A stretch of DNA of 64,000 nucleotides from Sphingomonas sp. (lineage in GTDB: Bacteria; Pseudomonadota; Alphaproteobacteria; Sphingomonadales; Sphingomonadaceae): assembly GCF_017304635.1 (NCBI RefSeq), contig NZ_JAFKMA010000001.1, positions 806,001-870,000 of the forward strand, read 5' to 3'. The number at the start of each line of letters is the position of its first letter. The first letter of the stretch is position 1. Below the pieces are notes generated by a model, which saw only the letters and a program-made list of their open reading frames with translations, made no database searches and had not been told where the DNA came from. Both the position numbers and the translations under genes were made by a program. Positions 26,864 to 36,739 of this stretch are shown here, one piece after another.

Positions 26864-29502
26864 CCGCCGAGCGCCGAGCGCACGGCCGCGACCGCCTCCG
26901 CGCCCTTCGATCCGTCCGGCCCACCGCCCTGTGCCATGTCGGGCCGGCCGCCGCCGCCTTGGCCACCGAGCGCCGCGACTGCCGTCCGCAGCAGGTCGAC
27001 CGCGTTGAGCGTGCCGATCAAGTCGTCGGTCACGCCGACCGCGACCGACGCGCGGCCGTCATTGACCGCGACGATCACCGCCACGCCTGAACCGATCCGT
27101 TGCTTGGCGTCGTCGACCGCGCCGCGCAGGCCCTTCGGATCGAGCCCCTCGACCACTTGCGCGGCGAAGGCTATGCCATTGACCTGTTCCGGCCCGGCCG
27201 GAGCCGCGCCGCCTCCGCCACCCAGCGCGAGCGCCTTCTTCGCTTCGGCCAGTTCGCGTTCGAGCCGGCGCCGATCCTCGACCAGCGCCGCGACCCGTGC
27301 CGGCACCTCGTCGGGCGACGCCTTCAACGCCGCCGCCGCCTCGCGCAACTTTTCGTCTCTGCTGGCGAGATAGGCGCGCGCCGCCTCGCCGGTCAGCGCC
27401 TCGACACGGCGCACGCCCGACGACACCGCGCCTTCGTTCACCAGCTTGAACAGCCCGATCTCGCCGGTTGCGCGGACATGCGTGCCGCCGCACAGTTCGA
27501 GGCTGTAGGTGGCGTCGCCGTCGCGACCCATCGACACCACGCGGACCTCGTCGCCATATTTCTCGCCAAACAGCGCCATCGCACCTTCGGCGATCGCTTC
27601 GTCCGGGGTCATCAGCCGCGTCGCGATCGCGTCATTCTGGCGGATATAGGCGTTGACGTCGGCCTCGACCTCGGCGAGCCGCGCCGGATCGACCGCGGTC
27701 GGTTGCGAGAAGTCGAAGCGCAGCCGCTCGGGCGCGACCAGCGATCCCTTCTGCGCGACGTGCGTCCCCAACCGCTCGCGCAACGCGGCGTGCAGCAGGT
27801 GCGTCGCCGAATGGTTGGCGCGGATCGCGTTGCGGCGCTCGCCATCGACCGTCAGGTGCAGCGCATCGCCCAGCCTGATCGTGCCCTGCTCGATCTTGGC
27901 GCGGTGCGCCCACAGCCGGCCGAGATGCTTCTGCGTGTCGAAGATGCGGGCTTTCACGCTCCCGTTGCTGGCGATACCGGCATCGCCGACCTGGCCGCCG
28001 CTTTCGGCATAGAACGGCGTCTGGTTGAGGATGATGTCGACCTCGTCGCCCGCCGTCGCACTGTCGACCCGCGCGCCGTCCTTGACCAGCGCGATGACCT
28101 CGCCCTCGCCCTCTTCCGACGTATAGCCCTGAAACTCGGTCCCGCCCTGTTCCTCGACGAGGTCGTACCAGAGCTCGTCGGACGCCTTCTCGCCCGACCC
28201 TTTCCAGGCGGCGCGGGCGGCGCGCTTCTGCTCGGCCATCGCGGCGTCGAAGCCCTCGCGGTCGACCTGATAGCCCTGGCTGCGCAGTGCATCCTCGGTC
28301 AGGTCGTAGGGGAAGCCATAGGTGTCGTAGAGTCGGAACGCCGTTTCACCGGCCAGCGTGCCACCCTCGGCCAGTCCCGCCGTCGCCTCGTCGAGCAGCT
28401 TGAGCCCGCGGTCGAGCGTCTTGCGGAACTGCGTTTCCTCCTGTTGCAACGTCGCCTCGATCAGCGGCTGCGCCCGGACGAGTTCCGGATAGGCCGCGCC
28501 CATCTCCGCGACCAGTGCCGGAACCAGCCGCGCCATCAACGGCTCCTTCGCGCCGAGCAGGTGCGCATGCCGCATCGCGCGGCGCATGATGCGGCGAAGC
28601 ACGTAGCCGCGCCCCTCGTTCGCCGGCAGCACGCCGTCCGCGACCAGGAAGCCAGACGACCGCAGATGGTCGGCGATCACGCGATGGCTTGCCATCTCGT
28701 CGCCGACCGCCTTGGTGTGCGTCAGCGCTTCCGACGCGGCAATGAGCGCCTTGAACGTGTCGGTGTCGTAATTGTCGTGGACGCCCTGCAACACCGCAGC
28801 GATCCGTTCGAGGCCCATGCCGGTATCGATCGACGGCTTGGGCAGGTTACCGACGATCTCGTTCGCCTCCTGCTCGAACTGCATGAAGACCAGGTTCCAA
28901 ACCTCGACGAAACGATCGCCGTCCTCGTCCGGCGATCCCGGCGGACCGCCCGGGATATGGTCGCCATGGTCGTAGAAGATTTCCGAACACGGCCCGCACG
29001 GACCGTTGTCGCCCATCGCCCAGAAATTGTCCTTGGTCGGGATGCGGATGATGCGATGGTCGGGCAGGCTGGCGATCTTCTTCCACAGATCGAACGCCTC
29101 GTCGTCGGTATGATAGACGGTCGCGGTCAGCCGGTCCGGGTCGATCCCCCATTCCTGCGTCAGCAACCCCCAGGCGAGCCCGATCGCGCGCTCCTTGAAA
29201 TAATCGCCGAACGAGAAATTGCCGAGCATTTCGAAGAAGGTGTGGTGCCGCGCGGTGTAGCCGACATTGTCGAGGTCATTATGCTTGCCGCCGGCGCGCA
29301 CGCATTTCTGGCTCGACGTCGCGGTCGAATAGGGGCGCGTCTCCAGCCCCGTGAAGACGTTCTTGAACGGCACCATGCCCGCGTTGACGAACATCAGCGT
29401 CGGGTCGTTCTGCGGCACCAGCGGCGCCGACGGAACGATGGCGTGACCGTTGGCGGCAAAGTAATCGAGGAAGCTGCGGCGGATGTCGTTGGTCGAGGTC
29501 AT
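26860..29502 (-). CDS. alaS: Alanine--tRNA ligase
   Basis: This 880-residue class II synthetase has an attached editing domain. The N-terminal [22 protein letters not shown] and [19 protein letters not shown] are the catalytic core. The editing site shows [17 protein letters not shown] and a late CGGTHV. The C-terminal domain (coiled coil and DHHA1) ends with the glycine-rich region near [11 protein letters not shown]. It overlaps the start of the convergent antiporter's end by 4 bases, and its ATG overlaps the M50 gene's stop, so it is translated downstream of that gene. Confidence 0.97.
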   Translation of the reverse strand: MTSTNDIRRSFLDYFAANGHAIVPSAPLVPQNDPTLMFVNAGMVPFKNVFTGLETRPYSTATSSQKCVRAGGKHNDLDNVGYTARHHTFFEMLGNFSFGDYFKERAIGLAWGLLTQEWGIDPDRLTATVYHTDDEAFDLWKKIASLPDHRIIRIPTKDNFWAMGDNGPCGPCSEIFYDHGDHIPGGPPGSPDEDGDRFVEVWNLVFMQFEQEANEIVGNLPKPSIDTGMGLERIAAVLQGVHDNYDTDTFKALIAASEALTHTKAVGDEMASHRVIADHLRSSGFLVADGVLPANEGRGYVLRRIMRRAMRHAHLLGAKEPLMARLVPALVAEMGAAYPELVRAQPLIEATLQQEETQFRKTLDRGLKLLDEATAGLAEGGTLAGETAFRLYDTYGFPYDLTEDALRSQGYQVDREGFDAAMAEQKRAARAAWKGSGEKASDELWYDLVEEQGGTEFQGYTSEEGEGEVIALVKDGARVDSATAGDEVDIILNQTPFYAESGGQVGDAGIASNGSVKARIFDTQKHLGRLWAHRAKIEQGTIRLGDALHLTVDGERRNAIRANHSATHLLHAALRERLGTHVAQKGSLVAPERLRFDFSQPTAVDPARLAEVEADVNAYIRQNDAIATRLMTPDEAIAEGAMALFGEKYGDEVRVVSMGRDGDATYSLELCGGTHVRATGEIGLFKLVNEGAVSSGVRRVEALTGEAARAYLASRDEKLREAAAALKASPDEVPARVAALVEDRRRLERELAEAKKALALGGGGGAAPAGPEQVNGIAFAAQVVEGLDPKGLRGAVDDAKQRIGSGVAVIVAVNDGRASVAVGVTDDLIGTLNAVDLLRTAVAALGGQGGGGRPDMAQGGGPDGSKGAEAVAAVRSALGG

Positions 29503-30128
29503 GGTGGCGACTTAGGCGAGCCGCCTCCGCGGCTCAAGCTGTCAACCGCCGATCCGGACATCCGCCCCCTAAGTATCAAATATCGCCAAATCCGCATGCC
29601 GTCGCTGTGGTCGAAGGGGATCAGATTACTCAACCCCATGCCGATCGACACCAACATGAATGCTATCGCCATCGAGATGCCGACTGGTTCGTCATAGCGC
29701 CCGTACGACGATTGGTAAGTCGATGTATAAGCGAACATACCCACTACAACCGCCGTCGCGACATTAGCCACGGGGCCGGCCGCAGCGATCAGCGCATGCC
29801 TGACATTCGCGGAAATACGATCGAGATTGTAAGTCACACAACCACCGATGTCGCCATGTCCCGCACGTCTAACAATGCGCAGCCGGCGTGAGCGGACAGA
29901 AAACTCGAAGGGAAGCACGACAATTTTGTGGATCGTAGCGCCAAGCCGCCACGCCATGGCGGCATGGGCGAGTTCGTGGATCAGCACGGCCAGAAAGGTA
30001 ACCAGGCTGGCGGCCATAACCCCGCCGACCCAGCCGAACGCCCAGCGATGCCCCTGCAACGCGCCGAGCGCGGCGAATGCCGTCAGCACGAGAACCGCCT
30101 TAGCGACCAAACGAAGACCGGCTCTCAT
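29499..30128 (-). CDS. M50 family membrane metallopeptidase
   Basis: This 209-residue multi-pass protein has the two site-2-protease metal motifs: HELAH at residues 51-55 and N168-L-I-P-F-D-H-S-D176-G177 (NxxPxxxxDG). There is no PDZ or CBS domain, so it is a minimal intramembrane or membrane-facing protease of the S2P/SpoIVFB group. Its DNA is visibly richer in A and T than its neighbours. The ATG at 30128 overlaps the M24 peptidase stop by 4 bases, and its stop overlaps the alaS start, giving a tightly packed three-gene unit. Substrate unknown. Confidence 0.8.
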   Translation of the reverse strand: MRAGLRLVAKAVLVLTAFAALGALQGHRWAFGWVGGVMAASLVTFLAVLIHELAHAAMAWRLGATIHKIVVLPFEFSVRSRRLRIVRRAGHGDIGGCVTYNLDRISANVRHALIAAAGPVANVATAVVVGMFAYTSTYQSSYGRYDEPVGISMAIAFMLVSIGMGLSNLIPFDHSDGMRIWRYLILRGRMSGSAVDSLSRGGGSPKSPP

Positions 30129-31387
30129 CCGAACGGACGATCGATCGACGGCGGCGGCGCGCTGAACCATTGCGGCCCGGTCGCGGTCATGTGGAAGCAG
30201 TCCTCCAGCCGCACGCCGAACTTCCCCGGAATGTAGATGCCGGGCTCGTTGGAAAAGCACATGCCCTGCGCAAGCGGCGTAGTCTCGCCGCGCACCAGAT
30301 TGACCGGCTCGTGCCCGTCGAGCCCGATGCCGTGCCCGGTACGATGCGAGCAGCCGGGCAGCTTGTAGCCGGGGCCGTAGCCGAAACTCTCGTACAATTT
30401 GCGGATCGCGACATCCACGCTGCCGGCCGGCGCGCCGAGCTTCGCCGCGGCGAAGACGGTCTGCTGACCCCGATGCACCTGGTCCCACACGGTGCGCTGC
30501 TCCTTGCTGGGGCTGCCTAACACGAACGTGCGCGAGACGTCCGACTGATACCCCTCGACCGTGCAGCCGCAATCCATCAACACGATCTCGCCCGCGGCGA
30601 CCTTGTGCACCGCCTTCGTGCCGTGCGGATACGCTGCCGCTTCGCCGATCAGGACGAGGCTGAATTCGGGATCGCCGCCCAGTTTGCCGGTCGCCGCGTC
30701 CATCATCGCGCTGATGTCGCGCCCGGTCATGCCCGCCTCGACTCGCGGATGCACCCAGCGATAGGCGGCGATGGTGACGTCGGTCGCCAGCTGCATCAGC
30801 GCGAGTTCGGCCGGCGTCTTTATCATCCGGCACCCGCGCACGACGGGATTGGCCGATACGATCCGCGCGCCTGGCATGGCATGCGCCAGCATGTCGGGGA
30901 TGAAGAATCGCACGGTCTCCTCGATCCCAACCGGACGACCAGCCAGCTTGCGATCGCGCAGGAACCCGGCGACCACCTTGAGCGGGTCCTCGTCCTCCTG
31001 CCACACGCGTACCTCGACCGGGATGGCGAGCGTCTCGCGCATCCGCAGTTCCTCGAAATAGGGCGAGACGATGCATGGCTCGCCCTCGACCGGCAGCACG
31101 GTGAGCATCGCGCGTTCGCTCCGCCCCCAACGGATACCGGTGAAATATACAAGCGAAGAGCCCGGCTCGATCAACACCGCCCCGATACCGTTCGCCTTCA
31201 TCAACGCCTGCGCGCGATCGAGCCGGCGACGACGCTCGTCCGGGCCGATCGGGACCGCGCCTCTGGTCATGTCGCTCAAGGCGGCGAGATCGGGTTCAGC
31301 CGCTCGCGCTACAGCGGGGATCAACGGCACGGCGACGGCGGCCGCGAGCAAGGCGCGGCGGTTCAGGGCAGTCGACGGATCGGGCAT
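30125..31387 (-). CDS. M24 family metallopeptidase (Xaa-Pro aminopeptidase-like), exported
   Basis: This protein of about 420 residues has a twin-arginine-like signal (LNRRALLAAAVAVPLIPAVARA) and a two-domain Xaa-Pro peptidase fold. Metal ligands are visible in VLMDCGCTVEGYQSDVSRTF (two aspartates), CSHRTGHGIGLDGHE (histidine), GMCFSNEPGIY and VRLEDCFHM (two glutamates). It probably trims peptides with proline in the second position in the periplasm. I chose the ATG at 31387 because the RR signal begins shortly after it; longer starts lack a signal. It is divergent from the symporter gene across 73 bases. Confidence 0.88.
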   Translation of the reverse strand: MPDPSTALNRRALLAAAVAVPLIPAVARAAEPDLAALSDMTRGAVPIGPDERRRRLDRAQALMKANGIGAVLIEPGSSLVYFTGIRWGRSERAMLTVLPVEGEPCIVSPYFEELRMRETLAIPVEVRVWQEDEDPLKVVAGFLRDRKLAGRPVGIEETVRFFIPDMLAHAMPGARIVSANPVVRGCRMIKTPAELALMQLATDVTIAAYRWVHPRVEAGMTGRDISAMMDAATGKLGGDPEFSLVLIGEAAAYPHGTKAVHKVAAGEIVLMDCGCTVEGYQSDVSRTFVLGSPSKEQRTVWDQVHRGQQTVFAAAKLGAPAGSVDVAIRKLYESFGYGPGYKLPGCSHRTGHGIGLDGHEPVNLVRGETTPLAQGMCFSNEPGIYIPGKFGVRLEDCFHMTATGPQWFSAPPPSIDRPFG

Positions 31388-31460
31388 CGCGGCACGATAG
31401 GGTGCTTGACCTGACGCTCGCAATCCCCTTCGCTCGCGCGCACTTGCGGGGAGAGCATGT

Positions 31461-32774
31461 GTGGCCAAGCGACTGACGACCTTCATCCTGATCGGGCTGG
31501 TGCTCGGCATCGCGATCGGCTGGGCGGTCAACGCGCATTACGACGACGGCACTCCGGCGGCAGCCGCGCACCTGAAGGCGATCGCCGGGTACATCACCAT
31601 CGTCACGACGATTTTCCTCCAGCTTATCAAGATGATTATCGCGCCCCTCGTCTTCTCGACGCTGGTGGTCGGCATCGCGCACATGGGCGACACGGCGGCG
31701 CTCGGCCGGGTCGGACTCAAGTCGTTCGGCTGGTTTGTCGGGGCGAGCCTGTTGTCGCTGACGCTCGGCCTCATCCTCGTCCACCTGTTGCAACCCGGCC
31801 TCGGGCTGAACCTGCCGGTGCCGCCGGTCACGGAGAAAGCCGGCCTCGATACGGCAGGATTCGACCCGACCAAGATCGTCAAGCATATCTTCCCGGCCTC
31901 GATCGTCGACGTGATGGCGACCAACGAGATCCTGCCGATCGTGGTCTTCTCGCTGTTCTTCGGCGTCGCGATCACGGCAGTCGGCGAGAAGGCGAAGCCG
32001 ATCGTGCGTGGACTGGAAGGCGTCGCGGCGGTGATGTTGCAAATCACCGATTACGTGATGCGGTTCGCGCCGTTCGCCGTATTCGCGGCGGTGTGCGCAG
32101 CGCTGGTCGAGCATGGACCGCGGGTGATCGGCAAACTCGCCTACTTCATGGGCAGCGTCTATGTCGGGCTCGGCACGCTGTGGCTGCTGCTCGGCATGAT
32201 CGCGTTCCTGTTCCTGGGACGGCGCGTCCTCGACCTGTTGCGCTACATTCGCGAGCCGGCGTTGCTCGCTTTCTCGACTGCATCGTCTGAAGCGGCGTTC
32301 CCGCGCACGCTGGAGGCGCTCGACCGGTTCGGCGTGCCGCGGCGCATCTCCAGCTTCGTCCTCCCGCTCGGCTATTCGTTCAACCTCGACGGGTCGATGA
32401 TGTACATGACGTTCGCGTCGCTGTTCATCGCGCAGGCCTATGGCATCCAGCTTACGCTTGGCACGCAGATCGGCATGCTGCTGATGCTGATGATTACGTC
32501 GAAGGGGATCGCCGGCGTGCCGCGCGCCAGCCTGGTCGTGATCGCCGCGAACCTATCCAACTTCGGTATTCCGGAGGCCGGCCTGCTGCTGGTGCTGGCG
32601 ATCGACAATTTCCTCGACATGGGACGGTCGGCGACCAACGTGCTGGGCAATGCGATCGCCGCCAGCGTCGTCGCGCGCTGGGAGGGGCAGCTCGGTCCTG
32701 AGACCGCGCCCGAGGTCGAGCCGCCGCATGCGCCGAGCCACGGGCTTGCGGGCGACGCGCGTCCTCAAGCGTAG
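31461..32774 (+). CDS. Dicarboxylate/amino acid:cation symporter (DctA/GltP family)
   Basis: This 437-residue transporter of the DAACS family imports C4-dicarboxylates or acidic amino acids with H+ or Na+. Diagnostic segments are FLQLIKMIIAPLVFSTLVVGI, the re-entrant loop AFSTASSEAAFPRTLEAL with its serine-rich motif, SFVLPLGYSFNLDGSMMY and the C-terminal IDNFLDMGRSATNVLGNAIAA. It starts at a GTG (31461) preceded by GGGGAGAG. The 3' end overlaps the convergent GST gene by 10 bases. The exact substrate cannot be read from the sequence. Confidence 0.93.
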   Translation: MAKRLTTFILIGLVLGIAIGWAVNAHYDDGTPAAAAHLKAIAGYITIVTTIFLQLIKMIIAPLVFSTLVVGIAHMGDTAALGRVGLKSFGWFVGASLLSLTLGLILVHLLQPGLGLNLPVPPVTEKAGLDTAGFDPTKIVKHIFPASIVDVMATNEILPIVVFSLFFGVAITAVGEKAKPIVRGLEGVAAVMLQITDYVMRFAPFAVFAAVCAALVEHGPRVIGKLAYFMGSVYVGLGTLWLLLGMIAFLFLGRRVLDLLRYIREPALLAFSTASSEAAFPRTLEALDRFGVPRRISSFVLPLGYSFNLDGSMMYMTFASLFIAQAYGIQLTLGTQIGMLLMLMITSKGIAGVPRASLVVIAANLSNFGIPEAGLLLVLAIDNFLDMGRSATNVLGNAIAASVVARWEGQLGPETAPEVEPPHAPSHGLAGDARPQA

Positions 32775-33391
32775 GCGTACGGCCCGCCCCGTTCCAGCGC
32801 GTGCTGGTAGGCGGGGCGAGCATGAATCTTCGCCAGCCACGCCATCGTCGCCGGCCGTGACGCGCCGAGCCCCGCCCGGCTGACCGCCGCTTCGAGCGGG
32901 AAGCTCATCATGATGTCCGCCGCCGACATCGCGTCGCCGGCGAACCATGGCCGCTGCGCGAGCTCGCTTTCGACATAATCGAGGTGGCGGTCGATCATCG
33001 GCTGGATTCGCCTGATCGCGGCCTTGCCCATCAGCGGAATGCGCGAGACCACCAGCATCACGAGCAAGGGCGGCATCAGCGACCCTTCGGCGTAATGCAG
33101 GAACTGACGATAGCGCAGCACGGCGTCGCGATGCGTCGGCGGGCCGAGCCGGCCGTCGGCCTTCTCGACCAGATACTCGCAGATCGCGCCGGTCTCGACG
33201 ATCATCCTGCTGTCGTCTTCCAGCACCGGCGACTTGCCGAGCGGGTGAACGGCGCGCAATGCCGCCGGGGCCAGCATCGTCTTGGCGTCGCGCTGATAGT
33301 GTTTGATCTCGTACGGCAGGTCGAGCTCTTCGAGCATCCACAGGATACGTTGCGAGCGCGAATTGTTGAGGTGATGGACGATCAGCGTCAT
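32765..33391 (-). CDS. Glutathione S-transferase family protein
   Basis: This 208-residue GST has an N-terminal thioredoxin-like domain (MTLIVHHLNNSRSQRILWMLEELDLPYE) in which NNSRSQR supplies the catalytic serine region, then HPLGKSPVLEDD and the cis-proline, and a helical C-terminal domain ending MAWLAKIHARPAYQHALE. It resembles bacterial beta/theta-type GSTs and probably conjugates or reduces small electrophiles. The ATG at 33391 overlaps the methyltransferase stop by 4 bases, so the two form an operon. Confidence 0.9.
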   Translation of the reverse strand: MTLIVHHLNNSRSQRILWMLEELDLPYEIKHYQRDAKTMLAPAALRAVHPLGKSPVLEDDSRMIVETGAICEYLVEKADGRLGPPTHRDAVLRYRQFLHYAEGSLMPPLLVMLVVSRIPLMGKAAIRRIQPMIDRHLDYVESELAQRPWFAGDAMSAADIMMSFPLEAAVSRAGLGASRPATMAWLAKIHARPAYQHALERGGPYAYA

Positions 33392-34236
33392 GCGGTGCCT
33401 CCCTGCTCGACGGCGTGACACGTCCAGACCCAGGCCGCCGCGGGAAAATCGACGGCGCCGTTCACCTCGCGACTGGCGAGAAAAGCGCGCAGCCGATCGC
33501 GGCCGGCCGCGCGCGCGTCGTCGTCGAGCGACGCGAGATGCATCGCGGACGGACCGATGCGGCTGAACAGCGCGAGTGCTTCTTCCACCGCATCCGGCCC
33601 CTCGCCCGCGCGGTAGCGATAGTCGACCGCCTGCGGCTCACCGCGCCAGCCGCTGGCCGTGAGGATTCGTTCGACTCGCGTCGGATCGGCGAAGGCAAAC
33701 GGGCCCGGCGGCGGCTCGCTGCCGGCCGGCGGTGGCGGCGGTGGCGACCCACCGGCTGCGGCGACGGTCTCCGCCGCCCAGGGGTTGAGCGCGGGCGAGC
33801 GAAAACAGGAAAAGACGAATGCCGCATCCGGCGCAGCGGCGCGGCGGAACGCGCCGAACGCGGCGACCGGATCGTCGAAGAACATGACGCCGTGGCGTGA
33901 GCAGAACAGGTCGACACCGCGTTCGGTCAGGTCGGTCGCGTCGCCAGCCTCGAACCGCAGATTGGCGTGTCCGGCGCCGCGCGCGCGTGCGGCCTCTACC
34001 AGTTGCGGCGATATGTCGCGTCCGATCACCGTCAGCGACGGCCGCGCTTCGGCGAGCGCGATCGCCGTCGCCCCGGCTCCGCATCCGATGTCGATCGCCG
34101 TCCCCGACTTCGGCGCAACAGCGAGGATCGCCGCATCAAGCTTGGTCGCCAGGTTCGAAAAGCTCAGATCGGTCCGTCGCCATTCGCTTGCCCAGCTATC
34201 GCCAGTGCGGCCTGCCCAATCGCGCATTTCGGTCAT
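33388..34236 (-). CDS. Class I SAM-dependent methyltransferase
   Basis: This 282-residue protein has a Rossmann SAM-binding motif, GTAIDIGCGAGATAIALAEA, followed by VIGRDISPQLVEAARARG (acidic ribose ligand) and FCSRHGVMFFDDP. The substrate is unknown. The ATG at 34236 follows AGGAGGGAC, a strong ribosome binding site; a longer frame lacks one. It is the first gene of a two-gene unit with the GST. A glycine/proline-rich loop (GGSPPPPPPAGSEPPPG) sits in the middle and is likely a flexible linker. Confidence 0.88.
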   Translation of the reverse strand: MTEMRDWAGRTGDSWASEWRRTDLSFSNLATKLDAAILAVAPKSGTAIDIGCGAGATAIALAEARPSLTVIGRDISPQLVEAARARGAGHANLRFEAGDATDLTERGVDLFCSRHGVMFFDDPVAAFGAFRRAAAPDAAFVFSCFRSPALNPWAAETVAAAGGSPPPPPPAGSEPPPGPFAFADPTRVERILTASGWRGEPQAVDYRYRAGEGPDAVEEALALFSRIGPSAMHLASLDDDARAAGRDRLRAFLASREVNGAVDFPAAAWVWTCHAVEQGGTA

Positions 34237-34323
34237 CGCGTCCCTCCTGTCGCAGCCGGCATAGCATGGCGTAGCGGTGGAGCCCACGGCGACGCGATGG
34301 TGTGGACAACGTGCTACAACATG

Positions 34324-34350
34324 AAAGGCCCGCGACGCACGCGGGCCTTT
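34324..34350 (-). terminator. Intrinsic terminator downstream of recA
   Basis: A perfect 11-bp stem, AAAGGCCCGCG with CGCGGGCCTTT, has a 5-base loop and lies about 107 bases after the recA stop on the minus strand. On that strand the stem is followed by CATGTTG rather than a long U-run, but the terminal TTT is part of the stem. Confidence 0.75.
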
Positions 34351-34456
34351 CCGGGGATATGCGGCGGAAACGGGGGCTCGCCGCAGGACTTGAAAGCGTT
34401 AACGTGGATCAAGCCGGTTGGTTGCATTGCAGCAATATGACAACCGGCGTCGGCGA

Positions 34457-35509
34457 TCAGAGGTCGTCATCCTCCGACGGACCCGCCATCATCTCCTCGG
34501 CGACGGCTTCTGTCCGGCTGCGGATCGCCTTTTCCAGGCGATCGGCCATGTCGGGATTTTCCCTGAGGAACGTCTTGGCGTTCTCACGACCCTGGCCGAT
34601 GCGTACGCTGTCGTAGCTGAACCACGCGCCCGACTTCTCGACCAGCCCGGCCTTGACACCGAGGTCGAGAATCTCGCCGATCTTCGAGATACCTTCGCCG
34701 TACATGATGTCGAACTCGACCTGCTTGAACGGCGGGGCGACCTTGTTCTTGACCACCTTCACGCGAGTCGTGTTGCCGGTCACCTCGTCACGATCCTTGA
34801 TCGCACCGGTGCGGCGGATATCGAGGCGGACCGAGGCGTAGAATTTGAGCGCGTTACCGCCGGTCGTCGTCTCCGGATTGCCGTACATCACGCCGATCTT
34901 CATGCGCAGCTGGTTGATGAAGATCACCATGCAGCGCGAACGACTGATCGAGCCGGTCAGCTTGCGGAGGGACTGCGACATCAGCCGCGCCTGCAGGCCG
35001 ACATGACTGTCGCCCATCTCGCCCTCGATTTCCGCGCGCGGCACCAGCGCGGCGACCGAGTCCACCACCAACACGTCGATCGCGTTCGAGCGGACCAAGG
35101 TATCGGTGATTTCCAGCGCCTGCTCGCCCGTATCCGGCTGCGATACGATCAGTTCGTCGATGTTGACGCCCAGTTTCTTGGCATAGACCGGATCGAGCGC
35201 GTGCTCAGCATCGACGAACGCGGCGGTGCCGCCATGTTTCTGCGCCTCGGCGATGACGTGGAGCGCCAGCGTCGTCTTGCCCGAGCTTTCCGGGCCATAG
35301 ACCTCGATCACGCGCCCGCGCGGCAGGCCGCCGACGCCGAGCGCGATGTCGAGCCCGAGCGACCCGGTCGAGATCGCCTCGACCTGCATCGTCTCCTTCG
35401 AACCCAGCTTCATCGCCGAGCCCTTGCCGAATGCGCGGTCGATCTGCGCGAGCGCGGCTTCGAGCGCCTTCGCGCGCTCGCCGGATGTCTTGTCGGAGCT
35501 CAATGCCAT
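34457..35509 (-). CDS. recA: Recombinase RecA
   Basis: This 350-residue recombinase forms filaments on single-stranded DNA, drives homologous pairing and triggers LexA self-cleavage. The Walker A motif GPESSGKTT is at residues 72-80, with [16 protein letters not shown] as Walker B and [18 protein letters not shown] as the L2 DNA-binding region. The acidic C-terminal tail ends SEDDDL. I chose the ATG at 35509 ([10 protein letters not shown]), the conserved N-terminus. A LexA box overlaps its -35 region, so it is autoregulated by SOS. Confidence 0.98.
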   Translation of the reverse strand: MALSSDKTSGERAKALEAALAQIDRAFGKGSAMKLGSKETMQVEAISTGSLGLDIALGVGGLPRGRVIEVYGPESSGKTTLALHVIAEAQKHGGTAAFVDAEHALDPVYAKKLGVNIDELIVSQPDTGEQALEITDTLVRSNAIDVLVVDSVAALVPRAEIEGEMGDSHVGLQARLMSQSLRKLTGSISRSRCMVIFINQLRMKIGVMYGNPETTTGGNALKFYASVRLDIRRTGAIKDRDEVTGNTTRVKVVKNKVAPPFKQVEFDIMYGEGISKIGEILDLGVKAGLVEKSGAWFSYDSVRIGQGRENAKTFLRENPDMADRLEKAIRSRTEAVAEEMMAGPSEDDDL

Positions 35510-35594
35510 GGGAGAGTCGATGACCTTCAAAGATGCCGCCACTAGTTGCCTCCATCGCCTACCGCGAACCACGTCCGCGTCAATCACGTTCGAT

Positions 35595-35632
35595 TGTGTA
35601 TCGCGTTTGTTCTCTTGGAACAAGAGGCGAAC
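35595..35632 (-). promoter_or_regulatory. recA promoter with LexA (SOS) box
   Basis: On the minus strand, GTTC-GCCTCTT-GTTC (35618-35632) is an exact GTTC-N7-GTTC operator. Its second GTTC lies within TTGTTC (35618-35623), a -35-like hexamer, followed at 17 bases by TACACA (35595-35600) as a -10. Transcription would begin near 35588, leaving a leader of about 79 bases. Confidence 0.85.
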
Positions 35633-35719
35633 GAAATATTTTCTGCTTTTGTTCTTTTGCTGTGCGCTGGCGTCACGAAGGGCCTTGCCCCCGACCCACG
35701 CTCACGCGATGCTCGGCCC

Positions 35720-36739
35720 ATGACGGCCGACCTCGCCACCTTCATCACCGGTCTGCCCAAGGCCGAACTCCACCTTCATATCGAGGGTAGTCTCGAGCCC
35801 GAATTGATGTTCGCGCTGGCCGAGCGCAACGGTATCGCGATTCCGTTCGCGTCGGTCGAGGAGGTTCGCGCGGCCTATTCCTTCGCCAACCTCCAGGATT
35901 TCCTCGACATCTATTATGCAGGCGCGAGCGTGCTAGTTACCGAGGCCGATTTCCGCGACATGGCGATCGCCTATTTCGATCGCGCCGCCGCCGACGGCGT
36001 CGTCCATGCCGAAATCTTCTTCGACCCGCAGACTCACACCGATCGCGGCGTCGCGTTCGACACGGTGATGCGCGGGCTGCTGGCGGGCATGGCGGCGGCC
36101 GAGGCGACGCACGGCCTGACGTCGAAGCTGATCCTGTGTTTCCTCCGCCACCTGAGCGAGGAGGCAGCGTTCGCGACGCTGCGTCAGGCAGAGCCGTGGC
36201 TCGATCGCATCGCCGGGGTCGGCCTCGATTCGTCGGAGGTCGGGCATCCGCCGGAAAAGTTCGCCCGCGTGTTCGCCGCCGCGCGCGCCAAGGGGCTGCG
36301 GCTGGTCGCGCATGCCGGCGAGGAAGGACCGCCCGACTATGTCCACCAGGCGCTCGACCTGCTCGGCATCGACCGGCTCGACCACGGCAATCGCAGCCTG
36401 GAGGATCCGGTGCTGACCGCGCGGCTGGCACGGACGGGGATGACGCTGACAGTGTGCCCGCTGTCCAACGTCAAGCTGTGCAACGTTGCCTCGATCGACG
36501 CGCACCCGATCGACCGCATGCTGAAGCTCGGCTTGCGCGCGACGATCAACTCGGACGATCCGGCCTATTTCGGCGGCTATATCGGGGAGAATTTCCGTGC
36601 GGCGGCCGAAGCGCGCGGGCTCGACCGCGACGATCTGGCGACGCTGGCGCGCAATTCGTTCCTGGGCTCGTTCCTGAGCGACGACGAGGTCGCCGTGCAC
36701 CTCGCCCGACTCGACACCTATATGGAGGGTCACGCCTGA
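35720..36739 (+). CDS. Adenine deaminase (adenosine deaminase superfamily)
   Basis: This 339-residue TIM-barrel hydrolase is closest in sequence pattern to bacterial and yeast adenine deaminases (Aah1 type) rather than adenosine deaminase. The N-terminal AELHLHIEGSLEPELMFALAER (metal histidines H18, H20), DPQTHTDRG, LDSSEVGHPP, HAGEEGPPDYV and NSDDPAYFGGY motifs follow the same order. It converts adenine to hypoxanthine and ammonia. The next gene is a phosphoribosyltransferase overlapping it (TGATG), suggesting an adenine-to-IMP salvage pair. I chose the ATG at 35720 because the upstream frame is recA-promoter DNA. Confidence 0.88.
   Translation: MTADLATFITGLPKAELHLHIEGSLEPELMFALAERNGIAIPFASVEEVRAAYSFANLQDFLDIYYAGASVLVTEADFRDMAIAYFDRAAADGVVHAEIFFDPQTHTDRGVAFDTVMRGLLAGMAAAEATHGLTSKLILCFLRHLSEEAAFATLRQAEPWLDRIAGVGLDSSEVGHPPEKFARVFAAARAKGLRLVAHAGEEGPPDYVHQALDLLGIDRLDHGNRSLEDPVLTARLARTGMTLTVCPLSNVKLCNVASIDAHPIDRMLKLGLRATINSDDPAYFGGYIGENFRAAAEARGLDRDDLATLARNSFLGSFLSDDEVAVHLARLDTYMEGHA

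Noticed and set aside
27100-29697. 865-codon plus-strand open frame over alaS
   Set aside because: It is the complement of a proven synthetase; its composition is typical of antisense frames in GC-rich genomes.
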